From the NCBI GenBank assembly GCA_955652215.1, contig CATPAX010000187.1, positions 1-10,017 of the forward strand: a stretch of 10,017 nucleotides of DNA, given 5' to 3'. Below are positions 6,833-10,017 of this stretch, piece after piece. Source of the DNA: an uncultured Solirubrobacteraceae bacterium (lineage in GTDB: Bacteria > Actinomycetota > Thermoleophilia > Solirubrobacterales > Solirubrobacteraceae). The position numbers and the translations under genes are program-made. The notes beneath the pieces are model-generated. The model was not told where the DNA came from. It saw only the letters and a list, made by a program, of their open reading frames with translations, and did not search any database. Numbering within the stretch: the first letter of the stretch is position 1; every line of letters starts with the position of its first letter.

Positions 6833-7831
6833 ATGAACCTCGATCTGCTTGCGCGAACGCTCGGGGATCTCGGGCAGCCCACGTTCCGGGAACGCCAGGT
6901 GTGGCAATGGACGGCGCAGGGCGCGGCCGGATTCGACACGATGACGAACCTGCCGCGAGCGGTCCGTGCCGAGCTGACCGATGCAGTGCCGTTCTCAACG
7001 CTGACGTTGGAGCGGCAGGCACGCTCGCGCGACGGCACCGTGAAGGCCCTGTTTCACACCCACGACGGCCGCCCCGTCGAGGCGGTCCTGATGACCTATA
7101 ACGATGGCCGTCGGTCCCTGTGTCTGTCCTCTCAGTCGGGGTGCCCGCTCACCTGCACCTTCTGCGCCACGGGACAGATGCGCTTCGCCCGCAACCTGAC
7201 TGCGTCCGAGATCCTCGATCAGGCGCTTCACTTTCGCCGCGGAGCCGGGGCCGGGACCCCGCAGCGCGTCGATCACGCGGTGTTCATGGGGATGGGGGAG
7301 CCGATGATGAATCTCGAGAACGTGCTCGAGGCGTGTGAGCGACTCCCCGACCTGGGAATCACCCATCGCCGGACTGCGATCTCCACCGTCGGCTGGATTC
7401 CCGGGATCGAGCGACTGCGCGAGAGCACGATGCCGCTGAGGCTTGCGCTCTCGCTTCACGCTGCCGACGAAGCACTGCGCTCGGAGCTGATGCCGGTCAA
7501 CGACCGCTATCCCCTGTCTGACGTGCTCGAAGCTTGCCGGTCTTACTACGCGCGCAAGCGCCGCAGGGTGTTCATCGAGTACGTGATGCTCGCGGGCGTC
7601 AATGACTCCCACGTCCAGGCCGATCAGCTGGCTGACGTCCTCGATCATCGCGTCTTCAAGGTCAACCTGATCCCCTACAACCCGACCGATTCGCCCTACG
7701 AGGGATCTTCTCGCAAGGCGATCGATGCGTTCAAGGCGCAGCTCGAGCGTCGTGGGCTGAGCGCAACGGTGCGCCTGACCCGCGGGCGGGACATCGATGC
7801 TGCCTGCGGGCAGCTTGCGGCGCGCGCGTAG
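6833..7831 (+). CDS. rlmN: Dual-specificity RNA methyltransferase RlmN (radical SAM)
   Basis: This is a 332-aa radical SAM enzyme that methylates C2 of adenosine 2503 in 23S rRNA, and A37 of some tRNAs in the studied enzymes. The N-terminal accessory part has GQPTFRERQVWQW and MTNLPRAVR. The core has PVEAVLM (Glu83 at the position of the active-site Glu), LCLSSQSGCPLTCTFCATGQ with the 4Fe-4S ligands Cys104, Cys108 and Cys111, and Cys97 matching the E. coli Cys118 position. FMGMGEPMMN, STVGWIPGI, LALSLHA and VNLIPYNP follow. The C-terminal TRGRDIDAACGQLA carries Cys325, the methyl-carrying cysteine of the family. All catalytic residues are present. The N-terminus is shorter than in many homologues. 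ATG 6833 stands right behind a -10-like CATAGT. The AZL-type glycosylase gene follows directly and may be co-transcribed. Confidence 0.96.
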   Translation: MNLDLLARTLGDLGQPTFRERQVWQWTAQGAAGFDTMTNLPRAVRAELTDAVPFSTLTLERQARSRDGTVKALFHTHDGRPVEAVLMTYNDGRRSLCLSSQSGCPLTCTFCATGQMRFARNLTASEILDQALHFRRGAGAGTPQRVDHAVFMGMGEPMMNLENVLEACERLPDLGITHRRTAISTVGWIPGIERLRESTMPLRLALSLHAADEALRSELMPVNDRYPLSDVLEACRSYYARKRRRVFIEYVMLAGVNDSHVQADQLADVLDHRVFKVNLIPYNPTDSPYEGSSRKAIDAFKAQLERRGLSATVRLTRGRDIDAACGQLAARA

Positions 7832-7844
7832 GTCCATCGCTGTC

Positions 7845-8900
7845 GTGGCCTCCGGTGGCGTGTCGAGCCCCTCTACCTGGGCGCTTCGCTTCGGTGCCCA
7901 GCTGCTTGCGGGACCGCCGGCGCGCGACGCCGTCGAGGTGGCGGAGCGGCTGCTGGCGATCCAAGCCCAGGACCCCCGGGGAGCGCGGCTCGCGGTCAGG
8001 GCCCGCAGCGCGGGACTTACCGCGGCTGATGTCGACCGCGGGTGCAATGACCGCTCGTTGCTGATCAGCTGGCTCAACCGCGGGACGCTTCACCTGATCC
8101 GCAGCGAGGACTATCAGCTGCTGCACGCGCTGAGCACGCCTCAGCTTGCCAGCGCCAGCGCGCGGCGCCTGTCGCAGGAGGGAGTCTCGCCGGCCGCAGC
8201 GCAGCGGGCGGTTGCAGTGATCTGTGCTTCGCTGGCGAGCGAAGGACCGCTCACCCGCGAGGAGCTCCGGGACCGCGTCGCCCAGGCTGGAGTGCGGACC
8301 GAAGGCCAGGCGCTGGTGCACATCCTGTTCCGTGCGACTCTGCTGGGCCTTGTGGTCCGCGGGCCGATGGTCCGCGGGCGGCACGCCTACGTGCTGGTCG
8401 ACGACTGGCTCGGCAAGCCGCGTCCCGTGGAGCGCGGCGCGGCATTGGCAGAGCTTGCGCGCCGGTACCTTCGTGGCCATGGACCGGCAAACGACCGGGA
8501 CCTGGCGAAGTGGGCCGGGATCACCCTGAGGGATGCCCGCGCCGGGATCTCGGCGATCAGCTCGGAGCTCCAGACCCGCGAGGACGGCCTTGTAGACCTG
8601 AAGCGGCGCGCCGGCGGTGCGGGACTCCCGAACCCTCGCCTTCTCGGCGCCTTTGATCCGGTCCTGCACGGCTGGACGTCGCGCCAGGACGTTCTCGGCT
8701 CGTATGAGCCGCTGGTCGTCTCAGGCGGGCTGTTCAGGCCGTTCGTCCTGATCCGCGGACGAGCCGCCGGACTCTGGACGCTCTCGCGCGAGGGCACGGT
8801 CGCGCTTCCTGACCCCGCCGCGATCCCGCACGGTGACGCTTCAGCGCTTCAACGCGACGCCCGCGATGTCGAACGCTTCCTTAACCCAGCGCGTACGTGA
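7845..8900 (+). CDS. AlkZ-like (AZL) winged-helix DNA glycosylase, HTH_42 family
   Basis: This is a protein of about 351 aa from the HTH_42 (PF06224) winged-helix family. The family includes Streptomyces AlkZ, which unhooks azinomycin-type interstrand crosslinks, and E. coli YcaQ (AlkX). From GTG 7845 the AIQAQDPRGARLAVRAR segment holds Gln40-Ala-Gln42, the Q-x-Q motif that is catalytic in AlkZ-like enzymes. Also visible are LNRGTLHLIRSEDYQLL (about 78-94), a winged helix with GPLTREELRDRV (134-145), a second with RGHGPANDRDLAKWAGIT, and LLGAFDPVLHGWTSRQDVL. A role in removing bulky or crosslinked alkyl-purines is inferred. Start choice is uncertain: ATG 7797 would overlap rlmN by 35 bases, and GTG 7860 is also possible. 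GTG 7845 or 7860 puts the Q-x-Q near residue 35-40, as in AlkZ. The gene probably shares the rlmN transcript, and its last 20 bases overlap the convergent 8881-9522 gene. Confidence 0.82.
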   Translation: MASGGVSSPSTWALRFGAQLLAGPPARDAVEVAERLLAIQAQDPRGARLAVRARSAGLTAADVDRGCNDRSLLISWLNRGTLHLIRSEDYQLLHALSTPQLASASARRLSQEGVSPAAAQRAVAVICASLASEGPLTREELRDRVAQAGVRTEGQALVHILFRATLLGLVVRGPMVRGRHAYVLVDDWLGKPRPVERGAALAELARRYLRGHGPANDRDLAKWAGITLRDARAGISAISSELQTREDGLVDLKRRAGGAGLPNPRLLGAFDPVLHGWTSRQDVLGSYEPLVVSGGLFRPFVLIRGRAAGLWTLSREGTVALPDPAAIPHGDASALQRDARDVERFLNPART

Positions 8901-9522
8901 GACCGTCGAGGCTGGTTATCGCCTGCTCGTTCCCACTGACGGTGGGTATGGTACCAACGGTCATTGTGCCGTCTGAATCGACTTGAACGATCCCGAGGTT
9001 GTTGAACTTGAGCGCGGCGGGCATGAACACGAGCTGGTCCGGTCTGAATTGCGCGGGCAGTACGGCGAACACGCCAGGGGAGGTCCCGGTAGTACTCGTG
9101 ATCTCGCCGCGGAGATGGACGATTCCCTGAGCGTCAACCGCGACCGCAGGGACCCGCGCGCCGCCCGACGGGTAGTTGCCCGTCCAGTTATTGATGAGTG
9201 TCAATGGAGTCCAGTTGAGCGGAGGCAGCGCGTTGGCCGTGCCCGCCGTGGTCGCGGTCCCGGCCGTCATCGCAGTGTCAGCGATGCTCGCATGTGTCGC
9301 ATTGACGGCGGCGGGCACCTGCCCCAGGCGGCTGAGGTTGATCTGAGCGCCGGTAAGAGTGTGACTGCGAAGGCGGTTACCAGACAGCGTGCCCTTCTTG
9401 ATCAGCTTGTCGCCACTGACGAGCTGGCTCGCCGCGACAGCGGTGCCGCCCATCGAGATGACGAGTGCTATGAGTGCCACCGCCATCGCGGGCGAGGGAC
9501 GATGCTTGAAGATCCTGTTCAT
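8881..9522 (-). CDS. Exported protein with tail-fibre-like C-terminal domain
   Basis: This is a 213-aa secreted or membrane-anchored protein with three parts. Residues 1-33 are a signal peptide or anchor (KHRPSP, then a hydrophobic stretch ending MGGTAVAAS, with a plausible signal peptidase site after AVA). Residues 34-95 are low-complexity, with short Leu-spaced units (SGDKLIKKGTLSGNRL, HTLTGAQINL) and then an Ala/Thr-rich stalk with TAGTA repeats. The C-terminal 115 residues include NWTPLTLINNWTGNY, GIVHLRGEI, LPAQFRPDQLVF, VDSDGTMTV and ITSLDGLTYALG. That order resembles beta-rich tip domains of phage tail fibres (recalled family pattern, not searched). Such leaders are common in Thermoleophilia surface proteins. 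ATG 9522 has a GAGAAGGG Shine-Dalgarno 10 bases upstream, the clearest in the window, and directly follows the TAA of the 9523-9753 ORF. GC is visibly lower than in the neighbours. Specific function is unknown. Confidence 0.75.
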   Translation of the reverse strand: MNRIFKHRPSPAMAVALIALVISMGGTAVAASQLVSGDKLIKKGTLSGNRLRSHTLTGAQINLSRLGQVPAAVNATHASIADTAMTAGTATTAGTANALPPLNWTPLTLINNWTGNYPSGGARVPAVAVDAQGIVHLRGEITSTTGTSPGVFAVLPAQFRPDQLVFMPAALKFNNLGIVQVDSDGTMTVGTIPTVSGNEQAITSLDGLTYALG

Positions 9523-9753
9523 TTACAGCGAACCCTTCTCGATCTGCGGTTTGCGTGAGTTATCGGCGGCAGACGTCGTTTCTTGAGCTGATGAGCAACG
9601 GCTCTCATCTTCGGTGCAGAGACCGATGTAATAAGACCCGGGTGCCAGACCGCTCACCACGCCGCTCACCGTGGCGGGTATCCGCAATCCTGCGGGCGCC
9701 GCAGGGAGATCGACATCTCCTAGACGAAAGGGCTTCGCCCGTCGTTCGGCCAC
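9523..9753 (-). CDS. Small hypothetical ORF, possibly the remnant of a surface protein
   Basis: This is a 76-aa ORF from GTG 9753, 26 bases after the scpB stop, ending in a TAA that abuts the ATG of the exported protein. I recognise no family. The middle part, IPATVSGVVSGLAPGSYYIG followed by LCTEDES, looks like the last strands of a beta-sandwich surface protein, of a kind whose C-termini often end with a GxYxxGLC motif (recalled pattern). There is no signal peptide or membrane segment ahead of it. The tail after the Cys is polar and shows no structure. The tandem VSG units come from a 9-base direct repeat, CCGCTCACC, at 9651 and 9663. It may be a real small gene coupled to its neighbour, or the decayed 3' end of a lost gene. 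GC near its 3' end is about 55 percent, lower than in flanking housekeeping genes. Confidence 0.4.
   Translation of the reverse strand: MAERRAKPFRLGDVDLPAAPAGLRIPATVSGVVSGLAPGSYYIGLCTEDESRCSSAQETTSAADNSRKPQIEKGSL
9533..9540 (-). promoter_or_regulatory. Shine-Dalgarno of the exported protein gene
   Basis: GAGAAGGG on the minus strand ends 10 bases before ATG 9522. It lies inside the 3' end of the small upstream ORF, so the two reading frames can be translated from one mRNA. It is notable because most other starts in the window lack such a site. Confidence 0.55.
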
Positions 9754-9779
9754 GGACCCTACAACGTTTAGTGCCGGTC

Positions 9780-10017
9780 TCAGGCCTGAGCGCGCGCCTC
9801 CCCGGCCGCGAGCAGCCGCTCACGGAGGTCCGCCTCGACCTCCGGAGACGGCTCGAACTCGCTTGCAGCCGGCAGCTCCTCGAGCGAGCGCAGCCCGAAC
9901 AGGCGCAGGAACAGCTCGGTCGTGCGGTACTGGATCGCCCCAAATGGTGAGCGTCCCGCTTCCTCGATCATCCCCCGCTCGAGCAGCGTCGCCGCCGCCG
10001 ACTCCGCCGACACCCCA
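9780..10017 (-). CDS. scpB: Segregation and condensation protein ScpB, C-terminal part, 5' end beyond the window
   Basis: These are the last 78 or so residues of ScpB, the winged-helix kleisin partner that joins ScpA and SMC in chromosome condensation and segregation. Visible are GVSAESAAATLLERGMIEEA (end of the second winged helix), then GAIQYRTTELFLRLFGLRSLEELP, which corresponds to the family's YxTTxxFLxxFGLxSLxxLP signature. A short acidic tail ends at the TGA (9780). The frame stays open to the right edge, so the gene continues there. ScpB is usually followed by an rluB-type pseudouridine synthase gene; here rluB is on the same strand but about 3 kb away, with other genes between. Confidence 0.9.
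   Translation of the reverse strand, partial: GVSAESAAATLLERGMIEEAGRSPFGAIQYRTTELFLRLFGLRSLEELPAASEFEPSPEVEADLRERLLAAGEARAQA

Noticed and set aside
6995..8077. A 360-codon minus-strand open frame
   Set aside because: It is antisense to rlmN and the start of the glycosylase gene and shows no motif. rlmN is intact on the other strand.
7731..8669. A 312-codon minus-strand open frame
   Set aside because: It is antisense to the AZL-type gene, with Arg/Gln-rich content typical of a shadow frame.
7845..8900. Reading the winged-helix protein as a transcription regulator
   Set aside because: The HTH_42 architecture together with the Q-x-Q motif near residue 40 fits AlkZ-like DNA glycosylases better than a regulator.
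8881..9770. Prophage remnant
   Set aside because: Only the C-terminal domain of one protein looks phage-like. There is no integrase, capsid, terminase, lysis gene or attachment-site repeat, and the protein has a cellular export leader.
1..10017. tRNA, rRNA, CRISPR or insertion sequence
   Set aside because: I saw no regularly spaced repeats, terminal inverted repeats with a transposase, or RNA gene signatures on either strand. The window is almost fully occupied by protein genes.

Overview
The window looks like chromosomal DNA from a high-GC actinobacterium, most likely class Thermoleophilia (Solirubrobacterales). Three things point there: a GC-rich, NNC/NNG-biased coding style; an exported protein whose leader ends in the MGGTAVAA type common in that group; and a housekeeping set of scpB, rluB, an AroH-class chorismate mutase and a hisC-like aminotransferase all on one strand. 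The taxonomic call is inference from these traits.

Layout, left to right. 1-728 (minus) is the 5' two thirds of a hisC-family aminotransferase, running off the left edge. It sits 6 bases behind aroH (735-1100, minus), so the pair probably makes aromatic amino acids (chorismate to prephenate, then transamination). 1128-2753 and 2812-4335 (minus) are two polytopic GT-C-type membrane glycosyltransferases. Across a 150-base divergent promoter region lies a third, PMT/ArnT-like (4486-6036, plus). The three form a probable envelope glycan locus of unknown product. An 8+3 bp hairpin separates this gene from the convergent rluB (6110-6811, minus).

rluB and rlmN (6833-7831, plus), two 23S rRNA modification genes, start 21 bases apart on opposite strands. 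Their spacer carries overlapping, back-to-back -10-like hexamers. rlmN is followed almost without a gap by an AlkZ-like (AZL, HTH_42) DNA glycosylase gene (about 7845-8900, plus) with a QAQ catalytic motif. That gene overlaps by 20 bases the 3' end of a secreted or surface-anchored protein (8881-9522, minus), whose C-terminal part resembles phage tail-fibre tips. A short ORF (9523-9753, minus) abuts it, and the 3' end of scpB (9780-10017, minus) runs off the right edge.

Overall, a conserved same-strand housekeeping series (scpB, rluB, aroH, hisC) appears split by two accessory blocks: about 3 kb between scpB and rluB, and about 5 kb of glycosyltransferases between rluB and aroH. Several start codons lie 5-10 bases behind a TANNNT-like hexamer without a Shine-Dalgarno sequence, which suggests leaderless mRNAs. 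I saw no tRNA, rRNA, CRISPR array, insertion sequence or integrase. The points most worth a second look are the bidirectional rluB/rlmN promoter, the fibre-like exported protein with its small upstream ORF, and the AZL glycosylase.
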